A stretch of 64,000 bases of DNA from JACVRW01 sp963808545 (GTDB taxonomy: Bacteria; Actinomycetota; Thermoleophilia; Solirubrobacterales; Thermoleophilaceae). A program made the position numbers and the translations under genes. The notes below the pieces were generated by a model, which was not told where the DNA came from, ran no database searches, and saw nothing but the letters and a program-made list of their open reading frames with translations. Shown here piece after piece: positions 49,468-57,048 of this stretch. The number at the start of each line of letters is the position of its first letter. Position 1 is the stretch's first letter. The DNA is taken from NCBI GenBank assembly GCA_963808545.1, contig CAWEGB010000002.1, positions 62,001 through 126,000 of the forward strand. The letters run 5' to 3'.

Positions 49468-50258
49468 TCGGGTTCCTCTTCGGGGGTGACGCTGGTACCG
49501 GGGTCGAGCGGATGCAGGGTGGGACGCGGATGCGGCGGCGGGCCCTCGGCCGGCGGCACGTCCAGGAGCTCGGCCTCCTTCCAGGTGCCGCCCGCGGGGT
49601 GCACGTCAGGCTCCTCCGGAGGCCCGGGCGGCTGGTCGCCGGCGGCCGGCAGGGTGTAGCCCGGATCGCCGAGGCCGCGGCCGGGGAGCACCTGGCGGTC
49701 CTCCTTGAGGGCGCTCACCATCTCGGCGGCGTCCTCGGTGGAGAGCGGCCCCACGAAGCGGCCGTCGACGGAGGCCATGGGGGCCATGTCGCAGGCGCCG
49801 AGGCACTCGAACTCGCGCAGCTCCACGTCCTCGAGCTCCTGGCGCCCGGCCTCGCCGGCGATCGCGTCGTAGACCTCCTTGGCGTCGCGCACGTGGCAGG
49901 CCACGCTGGTGCAGACGTAGACGTACCGCGTGCCGACGGGCTCGGTGCGCAGCATGTCGTAGAACGTGGCGATGCTCGACAGGTAGGCGGGCGTGACCTG
50001 CATCACCGCGGCCACCTGGCGCATCGCCTCGGGCGAGCACCAGCCGTGCACCCGCTGGGCGGCGGCGAGCGCGGGCAGGGTGGCCGAGTGGCGCTCGGGG
50101 TAGAGCGACATGAGCCGCTCGAGCTCGGCCCGCAGCCGCTCGGGCACCTCCACCTGGGAGGGGTCGGGGATGGTGGCCGGATCCTCGTCCACCAGCACGG
50201 CCTCGTCCCATCCCGGGGGGAGGGGCGCGGCGCGCAGGCGGCCCTCGTCGAGGCTCAC
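49464..50258 (-). CDS. nuoE: NADH-quinone oxidoreductase subunit E, with long C-terminal extension
   Basis: This 264-residue subunit carries the [2Fe-2S] cluster N1a. The thioredoxin-like core shows CTSVAC (Cys116, Cys121) and CLGAC (Cys152, Cys156), a complete ligand set. The NuoE core is about 160-190 residues. Here about 72 further residues, rich in Pro, Glu and Gly (from about 192), form a probably disordered tail that is longer than usual. The GTG start overlaps the nuoD stop. Confidence 0.94.
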   Translation of the reverse strand: MSLDEGRLRAAPLPPGWDEAVLVDEDPATIPDPSQVEVPERLRAELERLMSLYPERHSATLPALAAAQRVHGWCSPEAMRQVAAVMQVTPAYLSSIATFYDMLRTEPVGTRYVYVCTSVACHVRDAKEVYDAIAGEAGRQELEDVELREFECLGACDMAPMASVDGRFVGPLSTEDAAEMVSALKEDRQVLPGRGLGDPGYTLPAAGDQPPGPPEEPDVHPAGGTWKEAELLDVPPAEGPPPHPRPTLHPLDPGTSVTPEEEPE

Positions 50259-51577
50259 CGGTCGATCCCTCCGAGGATCGGGTCGAGCATGGCCACGCAG
50301 GCGATGAAGTCCGCGATCAGCGAGTCCTTGGCCATGTCGGGCAGCCCCTGCAGGTTGGTGAAGCTCGGGTCGCGGAAGTGCACGCGGGCGGGCTTGGCCG
50401 AGCCGTCGGCCAGCAGGAAGCAGCCGAGCTCGCCGCGCGGCGACTCGATCGCGGTGTAGACCTCGCCCGGCGGCACCCGGAAGCCCTCGGTCACCAGCTT
50501 GAAGTGGTGGATCAGCGCCTCCATCGAGGTGGCCAGCTCGTGGCGCGGAGGCAACGCGACCTTGCGGTCGTCGGTAATCCAGGCGCCCTCGGGGAGCCCG
50601 TCGAGCGCCTGCTCAACGATCCGCAGCGACTGGCGCATCTCGTCGAGGCGGACCTTGTAGCGGTCGTAGTTGTCGCCCACGCTGCCCACGGGGACGTTGA
50701 AGTCGAAGTCCTCGTAGCACGAGTAGGGCATTGCCTTGCGCAGGTCCCAGGGATGCCCGGTGGCGCGCAGCAGCGGCCCGGTGACGCCGAGCTCGAGCGC
50801 GCGCTCCTGCGAGATCACCCCCGTGTTCTTCAGGCGCTGCAACCAGATCTCGTTGCGGTCGAGCAGCGCCTGGTACTGGTCGATCCGGCGCGGCATCACC
50901 TTGAGGAACTCGCGTACGCGGTGGTCGAAGCCCGGCGGGATGTCCTCGATCACGCCGCCCACCTGGAAGTAGCGGGTGTGCATCCGCTGGCCGCTCGACA
51001 TCTCGAACAGGTCGAGTATGAGGTCGCGGTCGCGACACCCCCACCAGAGCATCGTGATCGCGCCGATGTCGAGCGCTCCCGTGGCGAGCGCGAACAGGTG
51101 CGACGCGATCCGGTTGAGCTCCATGTGGATCACCCGCAGGTAGTGAGCACGCGGAGGCACGTCGATCTCGAGCATGCGCTCGACCGACATGCAGTAGACC
51201 TGCGCGTTGTAGTAGTAGGCGAGGTAGTCCATCCGCTCGACGAACGTGATGACCTTCCAGTACTGCTGGTCCTCGCAGCTCTTCTCGATTCCGGTGTGGA
51301 CGTAGCCGATGATCGGCTTGACCTCGCGCACCATCTCGCCCTCGAGCGTGGTCAGCAGGCGCAGCACGCCGTGGGTCGCCGGATGGTGCGGCCCGATGTT
51401 GATGGTGAACAGCTCTTCGTCGAGGTCGCCCTTGGCCAGCGCCTCGGTGCCCGCGACGGGCTCCCCGCCCATGTGCTCCATCGTCACCGAGCGCTCGCGT
51501 TCGCGGTAGGGCGTGCGCAGCGCGGCCGCGGTGGCGTCGCGGACGGGATCGTCGGGCTGGTCGCGCTCGTCACTCAT
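50255..51577 (-). CDS. nuoD: NADH-quinone oxidoreductase subunit D
   Basis: This 440-residue 49-kDa-type subunit lines the quinone-binding cavity. FTINIGPHHPATHGVLRLL holds the catalytic His region, GYVHTGIEKSCE and the AYYYNAQVYCMSVERML stretch follow, and SPRGELGCFLLADGSAKPARVHFRDPSF (read in parts) and MLDPILGGIDR close the protein. About 45 extra N-terminal residues precede the core. An internal ATG (MEHMGGEP, near residue 33) could also serve as start, but ATG 51577 overlapping nuoC by eight bases is preferred. Confidence 0.94.
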   Translation of the reverse strand: MSDERDQPDDPVRDATAAALRTPYRERERSVTMEHMGGEPVAGTEALAKGDLDEELFTINIGPHHPATHGVLRLLTTLEGEMVREVKPIIGYVHTGIEKSCEDQQYWKVITFVERMDYLAYYYNAQVYCMSVERMLEIDVPPRAHYLRVIHMELNRIASHLFALATGALDIGAITMLWWGCRDRDLILDLFEMSSGQRMHTRYFQVGGVIEDIPPGFDHRVREFLKVMPRRIDQYQALLDRNEIWLQRLKNTGVISQERALELGVTGPLLRATGHPWDLRKAMPYSCYEDFDFNVPVGSVGDNYDRYKVRLDEMRQSLRIVEQALDGLPEGAWITDDRKVALPPRHELATSMEALIHHFKLVTEGFRVPPGEVYTAIESPRGELGCFLLADGSAKPARVHFRDPSFTNLQGLPDMAKDSLIADFIACVAMLDPILGGIDR

Positions 51578-52088
51578 ACCAGCGCGGGTACTTGTCCTCG
51601 TTGAAGGTGTAGAGCACGGGCTCGCCGCCGAGCGGGAAGTCGCGGCGCTGGGGGAAGCCCGTGTAGTCCTCGGGCATGAGGATCCGGCGCAGGTCCGGAT
51701 GGCCGTCGAACACCACGCCGAAGAAGTCGTAGACCTCGCGTTCGTGGAAGTCGGCGGTGGGGAACAGGTCGACCACGCTCGGGACGTGCGGGTCCTCGGT
51801 GCCCAGGCGGGTCTTCACGCAGAGGCGGTCGCAGCGGTCCATGGAGAGCAGCTGGTAGTGGACGCCCAGCCGCGGCTCCTCCGGCAGGTAGTCGCAGCCG
51901 TGGAGGCTCATCAGCCGCTCGAACGGCTCGGCGCCATCGCGCAGGTGGGCGAGCACGTCGTGCACTCGGTCGGGCTCGACCTGGAGGGTGGCCTCGCCGC
52001 GGAAGTAGTTCGTGCCCGTCACCGCGTCCTCGGCCACGTCCTCGCGCACCCGCTGGGCGATCAGCTCGAGGCCGGTGGCGTCAGGCAC
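51570..52088 (-). CDS. nuoC: NADH-quinone oxidoreductase subunit C
   Basis: This 172-residue 30-kDa-type peripheral subunit shows the family signature ADFHEREVYDFFGVVFDGHPDLRRILMPEDYTG (read in parts) near the end, followed by FPQRRDFPLGGEP. The N-terminal domain is shorter than in E. coli NuoCD. The GTG start at 52088 overlaps the nuoB stop by eight bases. Confidence 0.94.
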   Translation of the reverse strand: MPDATGLELIAQRVREDVAEDAVTGTNYFRGEATLQVEPDRVHDVLAHLRDGAEPFERLMSLHGCDYLPEEPRLGVHYQLLSMDRCDRLCVKTRLGTEDPHVPSVVDLFPTADFHEREVYDFFGVVFDGHPDLRRILMPEDYTGFPQRRDFPLGGEPVLYTFNEDKYPRWYE

Positions 52089-52710
52089 CCGTGCCCTCAG
52101 TTCCTTCTGGCTGCTCCTCGGTGCCGTAGGCCTGATAGCGCTCGCGCCAGCCCATGTCGGGCTTCTGCTGGATCTTGTCCTGCAGCTTCATGATCGCGTA
52201 GATGAGGGCCTCCGGCCGCGGCGGGCAGCCGGGCACGTAGATGTCCACGGGCATGAACTTGTCCGCGCCCTGAACCACGGCGTAGTTGTTGAACATCCCG
52301 CCGCTCGACGAGCACACGCCCATCGCGATCACCCACTTGGGCTCGAGCATCTGGTCGTAGAGCCGGCGGATGATCGGCGCCATCTTGATCGAGACCCGCC
52401 CCGACAGGATCATCAGGTCGGCCTGGCGGGGGGTGAAGCGGATGGCCTCGGCGCCGAAGCGCGCGAGGTCGTTGCGGGGCGAGCCGATGACCGTGATCAT
52501 CTCGATCGCACAGCACGCGAGGCCGAAGCCCAGCGGGAACAGGCAGTTCTTGCGGGCCCAGTTCTGGGCGGTCTCGAGCGTGGTGAACAGCAGACGCTCC
52601 TCGACGTACTCGTCGAGGTCTCGTCCGGCCAGCTCGCCGCGCAGCATCTGCTGAGCCTTGAGCTGCCGGACTCTCAGGTCCTCCTGGCCGTTGCTGCGTG
52701 TTACTTCCAC
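52081..52710 (-). CDS. nuoB: NADH-quinone oxidoreductase subunit B
   Basis: This 209-residue PSST-type subunit carries the terminal cluster N2, which hands electrons to quinone. Ligands are Cys66 and Cys67 in FGLACCAIEM, Cys133 in GVCSSSGG and Cys162 in VPGCPPRPEAL. GSPRNDLARFGAE is the quinone-site loop. N- and C-terminal tails (about 35 and 25 residues) are polar additions. The GTG start overlaps the nuoA stop by ten bases. Confidence 0.96.
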   Translation of the reverse strand: MEVTRSNGQEDLRVRQLKAQQMLRGELAGRDLDEYVEERLLFTTLETAQNWARKNCLFPLGFGLACCAIEMITVIGSPRNDLARFGAEAIRFTPRQADLMILSGRVSIKMAPIIRRLYDQMLEPKWVIAMGVCSSSGGMFNNYAVVQGADKFMPVDIYVPGCPPRPEALIYAIMKLQDKIQQKPDMGWRERYQAYGTEEQPEGTEGTGA

Positions 52711-53057
52711 TCCAGCGCCCCTCTTCTCCAGACGAACACCAGCGCAACCAGGAGTAGTACGACGAACACGATCGTCTCGACCAGGGCGAACACTCCGAAG
52801 GCATCCAGCTTCAGCGCTACGGGGTAGAGGAAGACGACTTCGATGTCGAACAGGATGAACAGCATCGCGATCAGATAGAAGCTGATCCCGAACCGGAACG
52901 ACTTGCGTACGTCAGACGGCAGACCGCTCTCGTAGGGCTCGCTCTTGACCTTCCCCGGGCGCTTTGGACCGAGTACGTGGTTGGCGAGCGTGAAGGCTGT
53001 GCCGACCCCTATGCCGAGCGCGAGAAACACCAGTGCAGGCAGGTAACTCTTCAGCAC
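52701..53057 (-). CDS. nuoA: NADH-quinone oxidoreductase subunit A
   Basis: This 118-residue three-helix membrane subunit starts the operon. YESGLPSDVRKSFRFGISFYLIAMLFILFDIEVVFLYP (read in parts) holds the conserved Cys/acidic loop region and the FDIEVVFLYP helix 2; the usual loop Cys of ExG(C) is Leu here. The start is GTG 53057. The operon promoter should lie in the 75 bases before the divergent gene at 53133, but no clear -35/-10 pair could be chosen. Confidence 0.94.
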   Translation of the reverse strand: MLKSYLPALVFLALGIGVGTAFTLANHVLGPKRPGKVKSEPYESGLPSDVRKSFRFGISFYLIAMLFILFDIEVVFLYPVALKLDAFGVFALVETIVFVVLLLVALVFVWRRGALEWK

Positions 53058-53132
53058 GCACCCGGAGGTATAACGGAACCTTGTGCGACGCTGCTACATA
53101 GTGCGAAAGGACACCCCCTGAGCGGCGTCCAC

Positions 53133-53558
53133 ATGGTGGTCGGCATCGCCGTCCTGATCGCCAATGCGGCGGCCGCCGGCTGGGGGGTCGTGGGCTGGTT
53201 GAGAAAGGACGCGCGAGCGTCGCTCGTGTTCTGGCCGCTGCTGCGCGTGGCTCAGGCCACGGTGGTCGTGGAGGTGGTGATCGGCTTCATCCTGCTGGCG
53301 CGCGGAGCCTCCTCGCCCGACGGGCTGCACGTGGCCTACGGCGTGGCCCCGCTCCTGATCACGCTGGTGAGCGAGGCCATGCGCGCGGGCATCGCCCAGC
53401 GCGAGCTCGACGAAGTGGAGGACGTGGACGCTCTCGGCCGGGGGGAGCAGATGGCGCTGGCCCGGCGCGTGGCGCTCGGCGAGATGGGCGTGATGACGGT
53501 CGGCGCGCTGCTGATCCTCACGCTGGCGCTGCGTGCGTATCAGACAGGCGGAGGCTGA
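53133..53558 (+). CDS. Small membrane protein of unknown function
   Basis: This 141-residue protein has four hydrophobic helices (VGIAVLIANAAAAGWGVVG, WPLLRVAQATVVVEVVIGFILLA, AYGVAPLLITLVSEAMRAG, GEMGVMTVGALLILTLAL). A charged cytoplasmic loop with ELDEVEDVD precedes the last one. It is divergent from nuoA. ATG 53133 is used; a CTG 15 bases upstream has a better-placed purine-rich site (GAAAGGA) and cannot be excluded. Its place next to complex I is suggestive only. Confidence 0.7.
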   Translation: MVVGIAVLIANAAAAGWGVVGWLRKDARASLVFWPLLRVAQATVVVEVVIGFILLARGASSPDGLHVAYGVAPLLITLVSEAMRAGIAQRELDEVEDVDALGRGEQMALARRVALGEMGVMTVGALLILTLALRAYQTGGG

Positions 53559-53572
53559 GCCTTCGTTCTCAG

Positions 53573-53773
53573 CTACCCGGCGTGCTCGTGCTCGTGGTCC
53601 TGCTCGCGGCCTGACTCGTGGATGTGCGGGTGCGAGTGGGTCATGTCGCCGTGGCTGTGCTCGTGCTCGTGCTCGGTGTGGTCGTGCTCGTGGGAGGTGT
53701 GGGGGTGCGAGTGCGTCGTCTCGCCGTGGCTGTGCTCGTGCTCGTGCGAATGCTCGTGGTCGTGCTCAGGCAT
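53573..53773 (-). CDS. 66-residue histidine-rich protein, probable nickel/cobalt-binding
   Basis: This very small protein has 24 His in 66 residues (36%), mostly in HxH pairs separated by Glu, Asp or Ser. An internal near-repeat appears (EHEHSHGETTHSHPHTSH and EHEHSHGDMTHSHPHIHE). It has no signal peptide or membrane segment, so a cytoplasmic metal buffer or chaperone is likely, similar in principle to the His-rich tails of nickel proteins (HypB, SlyD, Hpn). A strong ribosome site (GGAGG, five bases before the ATG) overlaps the end of the cbiO-like gene, which ends two bases upstream. It is the last gene of the importer operon. Confidence 0.8.
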   Translation of the reverse strand: MPEHDHEHSHEHEHSHGETTHSHPHTSHEHDHTEHEHEHSHGDMTHSHPHIHESGREQDHEHEHAG

Positions 53774-53775
53774 CT

Positions 53776-54576
53776 CTACCTCCTGGTCGCCTGCTGGAAC
53801 TGTAGCCCGGAATCGGCCGCCGAACCGGGCCGTGGGCGCGGTTCGACCTGGCGCAGGTCGAACCCGGCTGGGAGCTCGAGATCGTGGGCGGCGAGCAGCT
53901 CGGTGTCGGCCAGTACCTCGTGGCAGCGACCGTCGGCCACGATGCGGCCGGCGGCGAGGATCACCGCCCGCTCGCACAGCTCGGCCGCCAGCGGCAGGTC
54001 GTGTGTGGTCAGCAGCATCGTCCGCTCGATCCCGGCCAGGATGTCGATCAGCTCGCGCCGCGCGCGCGGGTCGAGATTGGCGGACGGCTCGTCGAGCACC
54101 AGCAGGCGGGGTCGCATCGCCAGCACCGTGGCGATGGCCACCCGGCGGCGCTCGCCCATCGACAGCTGGTAGGGCGCCCGAGGGGCGGCCTCGGACATCC
54201 GCACCAGGGCCAGCGCCTCGCTCACCCGTGCTTCGATCTCCTCCCGCCCGAGGTCCATGTTGAGAGGGCCGAACGCCACGTCCTCCGCCACGGTTGGCAT
54301 GAACAGCTGGTCGTCGGGATCCTGGAACACGAGGCCGACCCGGGCGCGGAGCTCCGCCAAGGTCTTCGGCCCCACGTCGAGGCCCGCGACCTCCAGCCGG
54401 CCGCTGCCGCTGAGCAGGCCGTTGAGGTGGAGCATGAACGTCGTCTTGCCCGCGCCGTTGGGACCGAGGATCGCCACCCGCTCCCCGTGCTCCACGTGGA
54501 GCTCGAGTCCGGACAGACCGGGCTGCCCGGTGGGGTAGGCGTAGTCGAGACCCTGGGCGTGGACCGCGCAGCTCAC
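53776..54576 (-). CDS. cbiO: Energy-coupling (ECF) transporter ATPase, CbiO/NikO type
   Basis: This 266-residue ABC ATPase powers the cobalt/nickel importer. Walker A is GPNGAGKTT (38-46), the Q-loop FQDPDDQLFMPTVAEDVAFGP carries the ECF-typical DPDDQ, the signature is LSMGERRR, and Walker B is LLVLDEPSANLDP. The H-switch is LTTHDL. A single ATPase gene suggests a homodimer. The GTG start overlaps the cbiQ stop. Confidence 0.93.
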   Translation of the reverse strand: MSCAVHAQGLDYAYPTGQPGLSGLELHVEHGERVAILGPNGAGKTTFMLHLNGLLSGSGRLEVAGLDVGPKTLAELRARVGLVFQDPDDQLFMPTVAEDVAFGPLNMDLGREEIEARVSEALALVRMSEAAPRAPYQLSMGERRRVAIATVLAMRPRLLVLDEPSANLDPRARRELIDILAGIERTMLLTTHDLPLAAELCERAVILAAGRIVADGRCHEVLADTELLAAHDLELPAGFDLRQVEPRPRPGSAADSGLQFQQATRR

Positions 54577-55358
54577 GCAGCCACCCCGGCCAATACACGC
54601 GCGGGGACCAGCACGGCGAGCACCGCCAGCACGAACAGCGTGTCCGCCCGGCGAAAGGCGAGCGGCACGAGCTGCGGCATGTGTCCGCGGTAGCCGCGCG
54701 AGAGCATCGCGTGGTAGACGCGCTCGCCGCGCGAGTAGGTGCGCAGGAACATCGCCGTGGCCACGCGGCCGAGAGCGGCGGCCTGCAGGGCGTGACGAGG
54801 CCGGTACGCGCGTGCGGCGAGGGCGGCCCGCATGCGCCCCGCCTCCTCGACGATCACGAACAGGTAGCGGTACATGAAGGCGGCGATCAGGACGAAGAGG
54901 CGCGGCACGCGCATAGCCTCGAGCCCGCGCAGCACCGATGGAAAGGTCGTGGTGGCGCCCAGCAGCACGGCGGAGATCGTGCCGATGGTGGCCTTGGCGG
55001 CCACGGCGGCGAAGATCTCGAGGCCCTCCTCGTGGAGAGTGAGCGGACCCAGCTCGTAGGTGGCGCCGCCGCTGCGCACGAGCGGCACGAACAGGGCGGC
55101 CAGCAGGACGAGCGGCAGCACGAAGCGCGCCCGCCGCCAGATCTCGTTGGGCGTTACCCGTGCGACGACCGCGACGGCCGCGAGCACGCCCCCGCAGGCC
55201 ACGAACACCGGCCAGGCCTCGAACGGGGCGGACACGGCGATCAGGGTGATCGACACCAGCCCGGCGATCTTCGCCCGCGGGTCCAGACGATGAACCGGGC
55301 TGGCGGGGTCGCCCGCCAGGCCGGTCAGCTCCAGCGAGTGGTTACAGAGCGCGCCCAT
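54573..55358 (-). CDS. cbiQ: ECF transporter transmembrane (T) component, CbiQ type
   Basis: This 261-residue membrane protein has about five to six helices. HRLDPRAKIAGLVSITLIAV is the typical opening. The two coupling-helix motifs with A-R-G signatures are LAARAYRPRH and MLSRGYRGHMP, which bind grooves in the ATPase. It links the substrate-binding CbiM to CbiO. The ATG is 24 bases downstream of the PDGLE gene stop. Confidence 0.92.
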   Translation of the reverse strand: MGALCNHSLELTGLAGDPASPVHRLDPRAKIAGLVSITLIAVSAPFEAWPVFVACGGVLAAVAVVARVTPNEIWRRARFVLPLVLLAALFVPLVRSGGATYELGPLTLHEEGLEIFAAVAAKATIGTISAVLLGATTTFPSVLRGLEAMRVPRLFVLIAAFMYRYLFVIVEEAGRMRAALAARAYRPRHALQAAALGRVATAMFLRTYSRGERVYHAMLSRGYRGHMPQLVPLAFRRADTLFVLAVLAVLVPARVLAGVAA

Positions 55359-55382
55359 GGGGCTCGAGCCGGGGGCCGCCCG

Positions 55383-55715
55383 TCAGGCCGGCGCCCCGGG
55401 GGCCGTGCCCGCGCGCGGGCGCCGCCGCAGCGCGAAGGCGAGCCCGTACCCGATGGCGAACACAGCCAGGGTGCCGATGAACCCGGCGAGGCCAGTGGCC
55501 ACGCGCTCGTTCTCCACGCCTGGGAAGGCGTAGTCCGGGATGGGCGAGTCCTCCTGCAGCGAGTGGAGCTTGCCGCTCTCGACGAACTGCTTGTCCTCGG
55601 CCACCTTCTCCAGGCCGTCGGGGTTGGCCGAGGCGAACGGGGAGACGGCTGTCGCCAGGCCGATGGCCACGGCCAGCACGAGGGCGACGAACACTCCGGT
55701 GGGTATGTGCTTCAT
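55383..55715 (-). CDS. PDGLE-domain protein, CbiN-like accessory component
   Basis: This 110-residue protein has two membrane helices and an exported loop. The first helix runs VFVALVLAVAIGLATAVSPFA, the diagnostic motif SANPDGLEKVAE follows, then a polar loop of about 35 residues, then LAGFIGTLAVFAIGYGLAFAL. PDGLE proteins take the place of CbiN next to CbiM and are needed for metal loading. It starts one base after the cbiM stop. Confidence 0.9.
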   Translation of the reverse strand: MKHIPTGVFVALVLAVAIGLATAVSPFASANPDGLEKVAEDKQFVESGKLHSLQEDSPIPDYAFPGVENERVATGLAGFIGTLAVFAIGYGLAFALRRRPRAGTAPGAPA

Positions 55716-55716
55716 C

Positions 55717-56430
55717 TCAGGCCTCCGTTCCGAGCGCGGTTCCCACCGGCCGAGCGACCGGCTCCTTCAGCTCCTCCGGCGCGAGCGCCACGAGGTCGGG
55801 TCGTGAGACCAGCACCGCCGACACGGCGGCCACGGTGATGATCGCTTCGCCGATGCCGATCAGCGAATGCACGCCGAGCATGGCCGGCAGGGAGGTACCG
55901 AGCGGAACGGTGTCCGAGATGGACAGCTCCACGCTCGTCGCCGCGGCGCCGAACATCACGGCCAGCCAGGAGACAGCTCCCACCACGCAGATGAAGACCG
56001 GCCGAGCGTGGGGAAGCACCCTCGTCGCGCCCACCACGAGGAAGCCGGCGAGCAGCGCGCCCAGCACGCCCATGTTGAGCATGTTCGCGCCGAGCGCCGA
56101 GATGCCGCCGTCGGCGAAGGCGAAGGCCTGCACGACGAGTACCACGGCCATCACCAGGCAGGCGATCCAGGGGCCGAGCAGGACGGCCGCCAGTGTGGCT
56201 CCGAGCAGGTGGCCGCTGGTGCCGCCGGCGATCGGGAAGTTGAGCATCTGCGTGGCGAAGATGAACGCGGCCAGCACGCCGAGCATCGGCACGCGTGCCT
56301 CGTCGAGCTCGACGTTGGCCACGCGCAGGCCGTAGGCCACGGCGGCGATCGCCAGCACTCCGCATACCGCGGCGACACCGCCGCTCAGGAACCCATCCGG
56401 GATGTGGAGGGCGATGGGCAGGTCGAGCAT
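55717..56430 (-). CDS. cbiM: Cobalt/nickel ECF transporter substrate-binding component, CbiM/NikM type
   Basis: This 237-residue membrane S-component shows the core signature HIPDGFLSGG, FPIAGGTSGHLLGATLAAVLLGPW (second metal His in GTSGH) and NMGVLGAL. In studied CbiM/NikM proteins the metal is bound by the free N-terminal amine, His2 and a later His. Here the start gives MLDLPIALHIPDG, placing that His at position 9. A good ribosome site (AAAGGAG, seven bases before ATG 56430) supports this start, and no closer start codon exists. Either the N-terminus is processed or metal coordination differs. Confidence 0.9.
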   Translation of the reverse strand: MLDLPIALHIPDGFLSGGVAAVCGVLAIAAVAYGLRVANVELDEARVPMLGVLAAFIFATQMLNFPIAGGTSGHLLGATLAAVLLGPWIACLVMAVVLVVQAFAFADGGISALGANMLNMGVLGALLAGFLVVGATRVLPHARPVFICVVGAVSWLAVMFGAAATSVELSISDTVPLGTSLPAMLGVHSLIGIGEAIITVAAVSAVLVSRPDLVALAPEELKEPVARPVGTALGTEA

Positions 56431-56443
56431 GCGCTGACTCCTT

Positions 56444-56932
56444 TCAGCTGTGGGCGTGAGACTCTTTGCGAGCGCATTCCGCACAGAGTCCGAGGATGGG
56501 GAAGTGGCTGAAGCGGGCCTCGTAGCCGAAGCGCTTCTGGATCAGCTCGCGAACCGGATCCATCTGCTCGCGGTCGACGGCCGTGACCCTGCTGCACGAG
56601 TCGCAGACCAGGTACTCGCGCTCGTCCAGGCCCGCATGCGAGTACAGGCCGGGGCCGTGGCCGAGGTGCCGGTGGCGAACGAGGCCGAGCTCTTCGAGCG
56701 TCTCCAGGTTGCGGTAGACGGAGGCGAGGTCGGAGCGAGGGAGCCGGCCGGCCAGGCCGTCGGCGATCTGCTCGGCCGAGATGGGCGCGGCGGCGGCGTA
56801 CAGGGCCTCGAGCACGAGCCGGCGGGCGGAGGAGATGCGCAGGCCACGGGCTCGAAGCTCGTCGACGGCGGCGTCCACGTTGGGCGCGGCGACCGAGGGG
56901 CCCGTGTGCGGCACGGTCATGGCCGTTGCCAT
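56444..56932 (-). CDS. nur: Fur-family metalloregulator, probable nickel-responsive Nur
   Basis: This regulator of about 162 residues has an N-terminal winged helix (RISSARRLVLEALYAAAAPISAEQIADGL, then LASVYRNLETLEELGLVRH split, with SVYRNLETL the recognition helix). The dimer/metal domain contains HRHLGHGPGLYSH, CDSC and CAEC (structural zinc). It heads the cbiM-PDGLE-cbiQ-cbiO-His-rich operon, and a perfect TTGCAA-N5-TTGCAA box lies 12 bases before its start. That box and gene set point to nickel rather than iron or zinc. ATG 56920 is an alternative start. Confidence 0.88.
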   Translation of the reverse strand: MATAMTVPHTGPSVAAPNVDAAVDELRARGLRISSARRLVLEALYAAAAPISAEQIADGLAGRLPRSDLASVYRNLETLEELGLVRHRHLGHGPGLYSHAGLDEREYLVCDSCSRVTAVDREQMDPVRELIQKRFGYEARFSHFPILGLCAECARKESHAHS

Positions 56933-56943
56933 CCTACGGCCAA

Positions 56944-56960
56944 TTGCAAGTAGGTTGCAA
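56944..56960. promoter_or_regulatory. Nur-box-like operator
   Basis: TTGCAA (56944-56949), GTAGG, TTGCAA (56955-56960) is flanked by further symmetric bases (AATTGCAA and TTGCAATT are perfect inverse repeats). It equals the TTGCAA-N5-TTGCAA consensus described for Streptomyces Nur. It sits 12 bases upstream of the regulator ATG, where bound repressor would block transcription of the regulator and importer operon. Confidence 0.75.
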
Positions 56961-57048
56961 TTGCAGCCTCGGTGCGCTGCGGTCTCACAGTCCTTCTTCC
57001 GCAGCCTTGCGCGAATCGGATCAGCCAGGGCCGGCAAGATCTTCCGAA

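Noticed and set aside
38157..53057. Unusual composition or rearrangement of the nuo operon
   Set aside because: All 14 genes occur once, in canonical A-N order, with short gaps or overlaps and complete cofactor motifs.
53573..53773. Tandem repeat or CRISPR-like array suggested by recurring GTGCTCGTG units
   Set aside because: The repetition comes from His-Glu-His codons of a translated gene with a proper ribosome site; there are no spacer-repeat units.
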